A DNA stretch of 64,000 nt, taken from assembly GCF_002005465.1 (NCBI RefSeq), contig NZ_CP014691.1, forward strand, positions 124,001-188,000, given 5' to 3'. Below, one piece after another: positions 35,818 through 45,117 of this stretch. The position numbers and the translations under genes were made by a program. The notes below the pieces were generated by a model, which saw only the letters and a program-made list of their open reading frames with translations, did not search any database and had not been told where the DNA came from. The number at the start of each line of letters is the position of its first letter. Within the stretch, counting starts at the first letter, position 1. Source of the stretch: Neoasaia chiangmaiensis (GTDB lineage Bacteria; Pseudomonadota; Alphaproteobacteria; Acetobacterales; Acetobacteraceae).

Positions 35818-37995
35818 ATGAGCCAGATTTCTGCTACAATGAACCTGAATTCTTCACATCCGACCCAGGTAACTCCTACTCATGAGCAGGAGTTTGCTGG
35901 TTTTAGCCAGTTGTTTTCAAGCCTCAAAAAGCACAGGCTTCTGATGTGTTCTGTTGCAGGCGGCACATTCCTTCTGGGCGCCGTCGCCATTGCGAGCCTC
36001 AAACCTTACTATCAGTCCGTTGCCGAAGTCGCGGTGGGGGCTCGTGGCATGATATCACCCTCACAACTCAGCCCCTATGCCGATCACGCTCTGGATCTGG
36101 TCGCACTCAATACTCAACTCCGCATCATTGAAAGTCCAGCAATTGCCCTGATGGTGACGCAAAGACTGCATCTTGCGGACACCCCGGAATACGAGCAGGC
36201 GCTCCGTCCGTCGCGTCTGTCCAAACTCAAGAGGAGACTCGGTCTTCAGAAAGCCGAAGCTCCTCTGACGCATGAACAGCATGAAGAACTGGTTTCCGAC
36301 CTGCTTATGCAGAAGGTGGTCATCAGCAACGATGGTCGTTCGGCGATTCTCGGGATAGCCGCTCGGTCCGCCACGCCCGGTCTTGCGCCGGCTATCGCCA
36401 ATGCCTACGCCCGCGCGTACCTCGACTTCGAACAGCAGGCCAAGATTCAAGCGGCCCGCAATGCAAGTGTTCTTCTTGAGGAGCAGATTGCTCCATTGCG
36501 CGAGAGGGCGATCCAGGCGGAGCAAGCCGTTTCCCGCTACAGGCAGGAACACAATTTGCATCTGCTTGGAGACGATACGGGCAATGATCCGGATCGTAAG
36601 GGGCGTATTGCGCTTCCCGCGACAACGAACGATCTGCGCCTTACGCAGATGAATCGTGAACTTGGCGACGCGGAAGCAGATCTGGCGCGAAAGCAGGCAA
36701 TATATAGTCAGGCTGAATCCGGCGGCAACATCGAAACCATTACGGCAATCACGGCCTCACCGCTTATCCAAAGTCTTCGTCTTCAGCAGGCGCGGGTCAA
36801 TGCACGCATCTCGACGCTGGCCGCTACAGCCCTCGATCAGAACCCTGAACTGATCGCAGTTCGTGCCGAGGCGGCGCGAATCGATGCCCAGATTGCCACC
36901 GAAAGCCGAAAACTTCTGCAAAACCTCCGTTACGAGGCTGAAACTGCCCAGCAGCGGGTCAATGCTCTGAAAGAGCGTACGAACACCCTGCAAGCAAATG
37001 CGACGGAAGAAGAGCACGCTGACATTCACCTGCGACAACTTGTCGGCGAAGCGACCGCCGCGCAGACCCTGTATCGGGATTACCTCTCCCGCGTCGGTCA
37101 GATTTCGGCCGAGACGGCCATACAGCAGGCGGAAGCACGTCTCATCACGCCGGCCGATCAGCCCCTCGGACCTGCGGGACCGCCTAAAAAGCAGTATGGC
37201 ATACTGCTACTGTTGACTTCCCTGGGACTTGGAATGGGTGCTGCCCTACTGAGAGACCGTTCTCGCAATACTCTTCGAACCCTGAACGAGCTTGAGCAGC
37301 AGACCCATCTGTTTGGACTCGGCGCTCTTCCGCGCTTCGAAGGTCCCCTGCGGCAGCAACTGAGCTTCCGTGACTCCCTTTATGTCCGGATGCTCAATTC
37401 CATGCGGGCCATCCTGACCTTTGGCAATCCTTCTATCCGCACAAAAACCACGGTCATTACCTCGGCTGTGAGCAGTGAAGGCAAAACCACACTTGCCATT
37501 TCGCTTGCCAGTAGTGTGGGTGCGCTTGGCAAACGGGCTCTTCTGATCGACTGCGATGCCCATCGTCCAGGTGTCCTCATGTCACTCGGGCTGAAGGAAA
37601 CCGTTGATGGTTTCATCCGCGAGGCATTGCCAGGAATGGATATTTTCGTGGCTAGTCAGAGCAGCGAACGCGGTGTGACGAATTTTGAAGCCCTTGGACA
37701 GTTTCTGGAGAACCATCGCGATGATTACGATCAGATCATCATCGATACGCCGCCAATTCTGAGCTTTCCTGAAGCAGGTGTTTTGGCCTCTTTTGCTGAA
37801 GGTGTGATCCTTGCCGTCAAGTGGCATCATACGTCTGCAAGTGCCGTTCTTGAAGCACAGAGGATTTTGCGTACCCATCATGCAAAATGTCTGGGTGCGG
37901 TTCTGACATTTGTCGATATCGAAAATCTGCGCCCTGAAGAGAGTGTCCGCATTGGCGAATATGCCTACTATCGTAAGCTTGTCTCCGCACAATAA
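35818..37995 (+). CDS. Wzc-type polysaccharide co-polymerase and tyrosine autokinase
   Basis: A 725-residue inner-membrane protein that controls chain length and export. The N-terminal Wzz domain lies between two membrane helices (near 45 and 470) with long coiled coils between. The C-terminal kinase has Walker A SSEGKTTLAISLAS near 551, Walker A' LLIDCDAHRPG near 578, Walker B IIIDTPP near 641, and a short tyrosine cluster EYAYYRK at the very end. The start is ATG 35818, 16 bases after the glycosylphosphotransferase stop; a start at 35788 would overlap that gene. The stop overlaps the next ATG (TAATG). Confidence 0.9.
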   Translation: MSQISATMNLNSSHPTQVTPTHEQEFAGFSQLFSSLKKHRLLMCSVAGGTFLLGAVAIASLKPYYQSVAEVAVGARGMISPSQLSPYADHALDLVALNTQLRIIESPAIALMVTQRLHLADTPEYEQALRPSRLSKLKRRLGLQKAEAPLTHEQHEELVSDLLMQKVVISNDGRSAILGIAARSATPGLAPAIANAYARAYLDFEQQAKIQAARNASVLLEEQIAPLRERAIQAEQAVSRYRQEHNLHLLGDDTGNDPDRKGRIALPATTNDLRLTQMNRELGDAEADLARKQAIYSQAESGGNIETITAITASPLIQSLRLQQARVNARISTLAATALDQNPELIAVRAEAARIDAQIATESRKLLQNLRYEAETAQQRVNALKERTNTLQANATEEEHADIHLRQLVGEATAAQTLYRDYLSRVGQISAETAIQQAEARLITPADQPLGPAGPPKKQYGILLLLTSLGLGMGAALLRDRSRNTLRTLNELEQQTHLFGLGALPRFEGPLRQQLSFRDSLYVRMLNSMRAILTFGNPSIRTKTTVITSAVSSEGKTTLAISLASSVGALGKRALLIDCDAHRPGVLMSLGLKETVDGFIREALPGMDIFVASQSSERGVTNFEALGQFLENHRDDYDQIIIDTPPILSFPEAGVLASFAEGVILAVKWHHTSASAVLEAQRILRTHHAKCLGAVLTFVDIENLRPEESVRIGEYAYYRKLVSAQ

Positions 37996-39095
37996 TGGCT
38001 GCTTCTTCCATGACCCGGATATATCTGAACGGACGTTTCTCCGTTCAGCCCCTAAGTGGAGTCCAGCGTTTCGCAACGGAGATTACACGTGCACTTTCGC
38101 GAATCTGGCCCATTGAACTGACTCGCCCCGAACTCCTGACACCACGGGTCTCTTCTGCGTCCACACCTGTCGATATGGGTTTTCCGATACGACCTTGTGG
38201 CCATTTTCAAGGCCAGATCTGGGAACAGATTGATCTCCCAAGAGCAGCAGGCCGTGGATTGCTCGTCAATCTAGGGAATACCGGCCCCCTTTTCCTGCCG
38301 GCGCGAAACAGTCGTCAGATCGTCGTCATCCATGATGCCGGCGTCTTTTCTACCCCACGATCCTATTCGCGGCAGTTCCGTATCTACTATAAAACTTTAC
38401 ACCGGTTACTGACGTCAGGCCGGACCCGGATTGTCACGGTATCGAACTTTGCCCGCAGTGACATTGCCAGTCATCTGCGGATTGATCCCGCCAAGATAAA
38501 TGTCATTACCGAAGGTGCGGACCACGCTACGCGTCTTCCAGCAGACAGAACCGTTCTTGAACGAAATGGACTGGAAGCGGGGAAATATGTACTGGCCGTT
38601 GGCAATATGGCTCCCCACAAGGATTTTGCGGCACTTGATCATCTGGCAGCTACCCTACCGCAACGCGGGGTAAAACTGGTCATCAGCGGCGGAATGAATA
38701 AGCGTGTTTTCGATACTGATATACCCAATCTGCAACACGCCACCTATGTCGGGCGTGTGACGGACGAGGAACTTCACGCTCTTTACAGGGACGCAGCCTG
38801 CTTTGTTTTTCCTTCCATTTACGAAGGCTTTGGTCTTCCGCCGGTGGAGGCGATGGAGGCGGGATGTCCCGTCGTCGCGCGCGACATCCCTGTGTTGCAT
38901 GAAGTTTGTGGTCAGGCTGCCTTGTACGGTTGCATGCCAGCCGATCTGACGTCCCGGGTTTTGGCAATTCTTGATAACCCCAGTGTTGCCAAAACACTAC
39001 GCAATGCGGGCCGGGAGCAGGTAAGCCGATATCGCTGGTCGATCGCGGCTGGGAAACTTCTGGATATCATGCGAGAGGAATTCTCCGTATGCTGA
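37995..39095 (+). CDS. Glycosyltransferase family 4, mannosyltransferase-like
   Basis: A 366-residue GT-B enzyme. It has YLNGRFSVQPLSGVQRFATEI at the N-terminus (the usual start of the AceC/mannosyltransferase group), VIHDAGVFSTPRSYS near 111, VTVSNFARSDIASHL near 146, and the GT1 donor site FVFPSIYEGFGLPPVEAMEAG near 270 (E-x7-E as EGFGLPPVE). It probably adds the second or third sugar of the repeat unit. It overlaps the Wzc gene by one base and the following secreted-protein gene by seven, so the operon is tightly coupled. Confidence 0.88.
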   Translation: MAASSMTRIYLNGRFSVQPLSGVQRFATEITRALSRIWPIELTRPELLTPRVSSASTPVDMGFPIRPCGHFQGQIWEQIDLPRAAGRGLLVNLGNTGPLFLPARNSRQIVVIHDAGVFSTPRSYSRQFRIYYKTLHRLLTSGRTRIVTVSNFARSDIASHLRIDPAKINVITEGADHATRLPADRTVLERNGLEAGKYVLAVGNMAPHKDFAALDHLAATLPQRGVKLVISGGMNKRVFDTDIPNLQHATYVGRVTDEELHALYRDAACFVFPSIYEGFGLPPVEAMEAGCPVVARDIPVLHEVCGQAALYGCMPADLTSRVLAILDNPSVAKTLRNAGREQVSRYRWSIAAGKLLDIMREEFSVC

Positions 39096-39487
39096 AGGTT
39101 GTCCGCGTTTTTTACGCGTTGGCTATGCTGGTCGCAGCCAGCACCGTTACGCCAGTCAGTGCGCAGGAATTCACCGTAGATGAGGACACGTCTGCGGATC
39201 TTTCGCCTGCAAAGATGCAGTTATGGTGTACGATCACGGATTCAGCATCGAACCGCGTGTTCGTCTCTGATCCCACTCCCACAGGGACACTCAGTCACAT
39301 GGCGTTGTGGACCGCGAGCAGCCGTTTCGTGACGGTCGTGAACAGTCGCTACAATCTGACGATTCGCAACAGCGATCATGCCTGTGCAGTTTATCGGGAT
39401 AAGACTCACGCCGCGAAGGCCAGAGATATCACGGTATCCTTGGCTCAACACCATGGCGAACAAATCGTTACTATCGGTCTGGATTAG
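39089..39487 (+). CDS. Small secreted protein of unknown function
   Basis: A 132-residue protein with a clear signal peptide (cleavage after PVSAQ, about residue 25). The mature part of about 107 residues has two Cys (LWCTIT and DHACAVY) that could form a disulphide, and alternates short strands; I do not recognise a family. It overlaps the preceding glycosyltransferase gene by seven bases and ends three bases before the next, so it is translated with the polysaccharide genes and probably acts in the periplasm on the same pathway. Confidence 0.7.
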   Translation: MLKVVRVFYALAMLVAASTVTPVSAQEFTVDEDTSADLSPAKMQLWCTITDSASNRVFVSDPTPTGTLSHMALWTASSRFVTVVNSRYNLTIRNSDHACAVYRDKTHAAKARDITVSLAQHHGEQIVTIGLD

Positions 39488-39490
39488 GCC

Positions 39491-40507
39491 ATGACATCTG
39501 AAACTGTTTTATTACATCCGAAGAAATCCGTCGGTCCGCTAATGCAAGGCAGCCCTCAACGACAGGAATGCACGCATGCCAGCGAAACGGCCTTGTTGTC
39601 AGCAGATCCCAAGGTCGTCATTGGCATCGCGACTACGGGCCGTCCTGCAATTCTGGCAGAACTCGTGGACCAGCTGGCCAAACAGTCGATCCGGCCTCAT
39701 AGACTTATCATCAGCTATGCCAGACCGGATGATATTGCCGCTATACCCCAGACGCTTCGAGACAGCATGTCCGTTGAATTCGTTACCGGCCATATGGGAG
39801 CTGCCGTCCAGCGTAATGTTATCCTCGATCATGTGAAGAATGAGGACATCATCCTCTTTCTTGATGACGATTTCTTTCCGCACCCCACATATATTTCCAG
39901 AATCATCGAGGCTTTTCTTGATCATCCGGATGTTCTTGGCGCCACCGGAAGTCTTCTGGCGGATGGCGCAAAAGGGCCCGGTCTTGAAATCGAAGAAGCC
40001 AACCGACTGAACGGAAATGCCAAAACGACGTCTTTTCTTCAGGTCGAAGATGTCTTCAATACTTATGGCTGCAACATGGCCTTTCGCTGCACGGCCATAA
40101 AACGTCTTGAAACCCGCTTCGATGAAAATCTGCCCCTTTACTCCTGGTATGAAGACATGGACTTTTCCCGTTCCCTCCTGCCGCATGGCAGGATTGTCAG
40201 AGTCAATGGCGCCCGAGGCGTACACCTCGGAAACAAGACTGGTAAGGGGTCAGGTGTCCGCCTTGGTTATTCTCAGATCATCAATAGTATCTATCTTGCC
40301 CGGAAGGGGACTTACCCTTGGTCACATGCGTTGAAAAGCGCGGGAAGACATTTCCTCATCAACGCTCTCAAATCCTTCAGACCCGAACCGTACATCGATC
40401 GCAGGGGACGTCTGCGGGGAAATCTGGTCGGTATTGGCGATTTAATCCGAAACCGTATCACTCCTGAACGCGCCGCCACACTCACCATTTCAAAAGTAGC
40501 CTCCTGA
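39491..40507 (+). CDS. Glycosyltransferase family 2
   Basis: A 338-residue GT-A enzyme. The nucleotide-sugar fold starts near residue 36 (VVIGIATTGRPAILAELVDQL). The metal-binding DxD region is ILFLDDDFFPH near 122, and a second acidic block is LYSWYEDMDFSRSLLPHG near 220, matching the ED motif used as catalytic base. The first 35 residues are an extra, poorly structured extension. It should add one sugar of the repeat unit. One base separates its stop from the next glycosyltransferase gene. Confidence 0.87.
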   Translation: MTSETVLLHPKKSVGPLMQGSPQRQECTHASETALLSADPKVVIGIATTGRPAILAELVDQLAKQSIRPHRLIISYARPDDIAAIPQTLRDSMSVEFVTGHMGAAVQRNVILDHVKNEDIILFLDDDFFPHPTYISRIIEAFLDHPDVLGATGSLLADGAKGPGLEIEEANRLNGNAKTTSFLQVEDVFNTYGCNMAFRCTAIKRLETRFDENLPLYSWYEDMDFSRSLLPHGRIVRVNGARGVHLGNKTGKGSGVRLGYSQIINSIYLARKGTYPWSHALKSAGRHFLINALKSFRPEPYIDRRGRLRGNLVGIGDLIRNRITPERAATLTISKVAS

Positions 40508-40508
40508 C

Positions 40509-41384
40509 ATGCGTTTTTCACTTGTTGTTCCTACTCTCAATCGGCAGTTCGAAGTCGAAGCCTTCATGCAGGGTCTCGACCGCCAAACTTTCCGTGACTT
40601 CGAGGTTATCCTCGTTGATCAGAGCAGAACCGATCTATTTGACGAAATTGTTGCACGATACAGCCATAAATGGCCCGTGAAGCATGTCCGCTCTGACATT
40701 CGTAAACCACGGCACGGATGTAATCTGGGCGCCCGTCAGGCTGTGGGAGAAATTATTGCTTTCCCCGATGACGATTGCATTTACGAGCCAGATACGCTCG
40801 AACGTGTGGATGCCTATTTCCGCAACACAGGTAATCAGGGCTTTATAACCGGTGCCGTGCTGAACCTGGATGGCGCACCAACGGCTATGGGGCGATGGCT
40901 GAAACAAAGCCAGCCCCTCAACCGTTCCAACATCTGGACGGGTCTTATCGAATTCAATTTCTTCATGCCTCGCGATTTGTTCGAGCAGGTTGGCGGTTTT
41001 GACGAAAATCTCGGCCCGGGCACGTCATTCGGTTCCTGCGAAGGGCCAGATCTTGCGCTGCGCCTGATGTTGCTCGGGGTAAATGGATATCACGACCGCA
41101 GCCTGTTGGTCCGTCACATGGACAAGTCTTCCACGGTCAATGGTTCCCGCGCCTATGATTACGGGACAGGAATGGGATATGTCCTACGCAAAAGCCATGC
41201 ATCCATGCGAACGGTTCTGACATTCTTCATTCGCCCGCTGGGAGGAGCGCTTCTTAGCCTTCTGCGACGGCAATCTGATCAGGCGGCATATTATTTCAGA
41301 ACGCTTCTAGGCAGACTGACGGGGTATTTCTCCAGAGAGGCCCGGCAGATTGCACGGCACACCCCACAGAAAAATATTTCCTGA
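40509..41384 (+). CDS. Glycosyltransferase family 2
   Basis: A 291-residue GT-A enzyme with the start RFSLVVPTLNRQFEVEAFM, the DxD-type block IIAFPDDDCIYEPDTLERVD near 84, and a later acidic region FGSCEGPDLALRLMLLG near 177 that replaces the usual ED motif. The C-terminal 60 residues are hydrophobic and basic and may attach it to the membrane. It belongs to the same operon as the previous GT2 and probably adds a neighbouring sugar. Confidence 0.87.
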   Translation: MRFSLVVPTLNRQFEVEAFMQGLDRQTFRDFEVILVDQSRTDLFDEIVARYSHKWPVKHVRSDIRKPRHGCNLGARQAVGEIIAFPDDDCIYEPDTLERVDAYFRNTGNQGFITGAVLNLDGAPTAMGRWLKQSQPLNRSNIWTGLIEFNFFMPRDLFEQVGGFDENLGPGTSFGSCEGPDLALRLMLLGVNGYHDRSLLVRHMDKSSTVNGSRAYDYGTGMGYVLRKSHASMRTVLTFFIRPLGGALLSLLRRQSDQAAYYFRTLLGRLTGYFSREARQIARHTPQKNIS

Positions 41385-41423
41385 ATCCGGGAGTCTTCCT
41401 GGAGCGACTGGAAAGGCAGGTTC

Positions 41424-42389
41424 ATGACAGGAAATTTTCTTAAGGTTTTCGCCGTCTCGAGTGCAATTTTGGCTGTATTTCTCATTCTTTCCGCACCTGC
41501 TTATGCCGCAGATCCTGCCCGAATGATCGCAGCCTGTCCGGCATGGCCTGCCCATTGTGAAATTAACCTCAAGGGAGAGGTCTACAAGATTCAGCACACG
41601 CTGCATCTCAATCCGCTCACCATGAGGCTGACCAATGGCGTGCTGGATGCCTCGGGTCTTCCGGATGGTGAGCCTGCAATTCTTGTTTCGTCAGACGGCT
41701 CGGGCCAGCCTGAAAGTTACGATACCGCTGCAAACAGCATCGATCATATCGTTCTGACGGGCCAGCCGAAAGCGGATGGGATTGTTCTCGACAACAGAAA
41801 CGATGATAATATTCGCACTTCCGCCATTACGTTGGAAAATGTTTCGATTTCTGGATTTCGCCGCGGATTGACGTTTGGCAGTCATGTCTACGTTTTCGGT
41901 CTTTCCCATGTCCAGATCCATAACAGTGCGACAGGCTTGTATACGATCCCCAATGCGGTGGATGCAGGAGAGCGCATTACCCTGGAAGATGTCAACGTTT
42001 TCAATAATGCTCTGGGTGTGGATGACGAAGGCGGCATGGAACTGGACTGGCTCGGGTCGCGTCTGGATTACAACACAATGACTGCGGTGATATCAGGCCT
42101 GTGGAGCTTCGACGGGCATATTGAGATTTCTCCGCCGCACACTCCTCCGATCCGGCTTCATGCCCTTGTCGGTCAGCCGGCGGGCTCACTTTTCATGACA
42201 GCCGGGTCCTTCGTGATCGTCAGTCAGTCCGACGGAAAGGCAAGCAGCGACTATTGGGTTCAGAGCGACAGTCCATACAGTGCGATCCAGTTTCCCGCTC
42301 ACACTTATGGCGTACGCGGAAAGATCGCTGTCATGAACGGTCCCGCTCCCGTTTACGGGCCGGCCTTGCCAGCGTTCACCCCGAACTGA
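41424..42389 (+). CDS. Secreted right-handed beta-helix protein
   Basis: A 321-residue exported protein. The signal peptide ends at AYA-AD near residue 29. The mature part shows parallel beta-helix rungs with regularly spaced hydrophobic strands (ITLENVSISGFRRGLTFG, VYVFGLSHVQIHNSATGLYT, ITLEDVNVFNNALGVDDEGG). This fold is typical of polysaccharide lyases, epimerases and phage tailspikes. No catalytic set can be named. As the last gene of the polysaccharide operon, 39 bases after the glycosyltransferase, it may cut or modify the polymer in the periplasm. Confidence 0.75.
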   Translation: MTGNFLKVFAVSSAILAVFLILSAPAYAADPARMIAACPAWPAHCEINLKGEVYKIQHTLHLNPLTMRLTNGVLDASGLPDGEPAILVSSDGSGQPESYDTAANSIDHIVLTGQPKADGIVLDNRNDDNIRTSAITLENVSISGFRRGLTFGSHVYVFGLSHVQIHNSATGLYTIPNAVDAGERITLEDVNVFNNALGVDDEGGMELDWLGSRLDYNTMTAVISGLWSFDGHIEISPPHTPPIRLHALVGQPAGSLFMTAGSFVIVSQSDGKASSDYWVQSDSPYSAIQFPAHTYGVRGKIAVMNGPAPVYGPALPAFTPN

Positions 42390-43100
42390 CCCTGTCGAGC
42401 GCGAGTGTTTAGTCCCGGGATTTGATGGTGCATTCTTTTCGCCAGAATGGAAGAGGCACTATGAGCCACGGGAGCGCCACGACGACAGCGACAGCCCGTC
42501 GAGCAATACAGGATAGTCAAGCGATCCTGAGAACGTTGGCCGAGCGTTACGGCATCAGTCCCAAGAGGGTCGCGAAATGGGAAAAGCGTTCCGACGTATT
42601 GGATCCCGCTCATCCGGTAGCGTCGCCTTCGAGGCGGTTGACGTTCTCAAGTTCCTGCTGGGCACTCTGACAAGGCTTAAGGCGATCATTGATACGCACA
42701 AGGAAATGGCCACGTCTCAAGTGTTACGTGCCTTGTTTGATACGTTGCCTCGTGAACTGGACGATGCCTTTTTCGAGAAACGCATGGTTATCTACACGAA
42801 CTCAGCCGACCCCCGATGCTCTTCATCGCGAAACTGGGCGGCAGAAACAAGGCAGTGGATTATGTTTTGCGCAAGTCACTGCCACCGCAAGATAGCTGGC
42901 TTACTTACGCATTTGCCTCTCGCTCCGAAGGATATAGCTACCGACCCAGTGCGTGATGAGGCGGGAGCAGGGGTGTTGAGCGACATCCGGAATCGCGCAC
43001 CCAATTGCGCTGCGGATGCGCTGGCGCTGCATTGGTACAAATCTACCCCGGTAAATGGATCGTTACTGTCCGACAGAGCCGATATCCAAGCGTCAGCGTG
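42390..43100 (+). pseudogene. IS481-like transposase scar
   Basis: From the ATG at 42461 about 45 codons read like the N-terminus of an IS481-family transposase (SHGSATTTATARRAIQ, then LAERYGISPKRVAKWEKR). At about 42595 homology stops and the frame changes; no DDE core follows. The remaining bases to about 43100 contain ORFs in shifting frames (one with LKFLLGTLTRLKAIIDTHKE) that I cannot identify, so this is a mosaic of decayed mobile DNA that marks the right edge of the polysaccharide locus. Confidence 0.6.
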
Positions 43101-43441
43101 ATCTGGCCCGCAAAAATGAACGTCTTCCTTTGGAGGGCCGGATTCTGCGGGAGAGGAGGGAAATTCGGGAAAAGCTATCCGGTTCTTCGTGAGCCAAAAG
43201 CCATAAGCAGGCGATAACGAAGATACTGCGGCAATAAGCTTGTGCGCACTCAGATTCGACTTCGAATATAAATAAAAACTGTTTATCTTTAAGTATAAGA
43301 ATATAGATCGGAAAAGTAGATCGTGCCTCCGGCAATTTATGTTTTTTCGCCTTGGCTAAAGCCAGGAATAATCATGCTGTCAATCATGCCATGCCGATAA
43401 ATGCCAAATCATCGATTTAGGAGTTTCAGAAGCAATGTTTC
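43101..43441. other. Intergenic stretch without a recognised gene
   Basis: About 340 bases between the transposase scar and the end of the LysR gene. It is AT-rich in the middle. I see no gene, RNA or clear terminator. Confidence 0.35.
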
Positions 43442-44341
43442 TCAGACGTTCAACTGAGGAGAAGCTGCGAATTCAATAAAGCCGCGCAGGTATTGAATCT
43501 CTTCATCAGATTCGCGTCGACCAAGAAAAATCTGTTTCGCGATGCCGTTTCTGCCAAGTTTCAAAGGATAAAGCTCAAACCGCGAGGCATATTCCTCCAC
43601 CAGCCAGCGTGGTAGCGCAGCGATGCCCCTGCCGTGCGTGACCATTACCAGCATGATATCGGTCGTTTCTATCTGCTTTTGCTGTCGGGGGGCAATGCCT
43701 GCTGGTTGCAGAAATTGCGTGTAGATATCAAGGCGTTCGGATGAAACAGGATAGGTAATAAGTGTTTCGCCGGTAAGCTGCTCCGGCAAGACGAACCCCG
43801 CATCGCGCAGGGGATGTTGAGGCCCGACAACCAGCACGAGTTCATAATCGAACACCGGCGTGAATTTCAGTCCGGGCTTATACAGCGGATCGGGTGTTAC
43901 CAGAATGTCGATTTCATTGCTGAACAGTGCTCCAATTCCGCCGAATTGAAACTTCTGCCGCACATCCACATCGACCTTGGGCCAATGTTCCAGATAAGGT
44001 GAGACCACTTTCAGAAGCCACTGATAGCAGGGGTGGCATTCCATACCGATGCGAAGTGTGCCGCGTTCCCCATTGCCGAACTGTTCAAGCCGGTTTTCCG
44101 CAAGTTCGAACTGGGGAAGCAAACGGTTCGCGAGCGACAGCAGCCATTCGCCTGCCTGAGTGAGAGCGAGGGATCGTCCCTCCCGACGCCATATTTCTAC
44201 CCCAAACTGATTTTCGATCTTGCGAATGGCGTGGCTGAGGGCTGGCTGGGTCAGGTTCAGACGCACCCCGGCAGCCGTCAAGGAGCCTTCCCGTGCGACT
44301 TCCTGAATGATCGTCAGATGACTGCGCTCCAGAATGCCCAT
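43442..44341 (-). CDS. LysR family regulator, MetR-like
   Basis: A 299-residue LysR-type regulator. The winged helix-turn-helix is at the N-terminus (EGSLTAAGVRLNLTQPALSH, near 18-38), then the effector-binding domain, with IGMECHPCYQWL near 96, as in the homocysteine-binding MetR group. It is divergent from a fragment of metE, the classic MetR target, with 112 bases between them holding both promoters. It probably activated metE in response to homocysteine. With metE destroyed it may regulate other methionine genes or be losing its function. Confidence 0.85.
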   Translation of the reverse strand: MGILERSHLTIIQEVAREGSLTAAGVRLNLTQPALSHAIRKIENQFGVEIWRREGRSLALTQAGEWLLSLANRLLPQFELAENRLEQFGNGERGTLRIGMECHPCYQWLLKVVSPYLEHWPKVDVDVRQKFQFGGIGALFSNEIDILVTPDPLYKPGLKFTPVFDYELVLVVGPQHPLRDAGFVLPEQLTGETLITYPVSSERLDIYTQFLQPAGIAPRQQKQIETTDIMLVMVTHGRGIAALPRWLVEEYASRFELYPLKLGRNGIAKQIFLGRRESDEEIQYLRGFIEFAASPQLNV

Positions 44342-44453
44342 TTCTTACTCACCAATGCACCGAATTTATACAGATATGAAAACTTATCATTTCTGCTCAT
44401 TTCGATGAAGCCATCCCTTGGTGGCTCGTCATGATTCTCCCGGATGTCTGTCT

Positions 44454-45030
44454 ATGAAGCTTCTACTCACGACGTATTTCGGCCAATTTCGTGAAAACAT
44501 CTCGCTGGTTGCCAATCTTCCGGTGGCCGGCGTGCATTTCGACGCCGTCAATGCTCATGACGAAGTGGCCGAAGTCATCCGCACCAGTCCGGCGGACCGT
44601 GTGGTCTCCCTTGGTGTGATCGATGGGCGAAACATCTGGAAGACCGATCTTGAAAAGACGCTCGACTGGCTCGAGCCGGTCGCAAAGTGCCTCGGAGACC
44701 GTCTGTGGATCGCGCCATCCTTACTCTTTGTTGCATGTTTCCGTCGATCTGACGGGCGAAGAGAAGATGGACGCGGAAATACGCTCTTGGCTGGCCTTCG
44801 CCGTCCAGAAACTCTCGGAAATCAAGGTTCTGGCCATCGCCCTGCGTCAAGGGCGCAGCGCAGTTGCGGATGAGCTCGCTGACAACCGTATCGCGCTCGA
44901 CTCTCGTCGCAACTCGCCTCGTGTGAACAATCCGGACTGTGGCCTCAAGACACGACAGTGGAGTGAAGTCATTCCGGCACTTACCAACATAGTCAGCGCG
45001 GCGCGCGAATTGCGCAAGCAGTCTGGCTGA
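44454..45030 (+). pseudogene. metE: metE deletion remnant
   Basis: The remains of cobalamin-independent methionine synthase. From ATG 44454 the frame has [20 protein letters not shown], the [19 protein letters not shown] block and IAPS, all from the N-terminal domain of MetE (around residue 230-330 of the full protein). At 44721-44724 one extra base shifts the frame, and the usual SLLHVSVDL continues in the next frame. Near 44930 the sequence jumps directly to [18 protein letters not shown] and the MetE C-terminus, so some 300 residues are deleted, including the zinc-binding catalytic part. The first 200-odd residues are missing too. It is non-functional. Confidence 0.85.
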
Positions 45031-45117
45031 TGCGCCGTCATGATTTGAACGACACAGGGCGCGGTATGCAGCCCGCTCTGAAGCCTGTTAAAAGAAACCA
45101 TTGGCCAGACCAGACAA

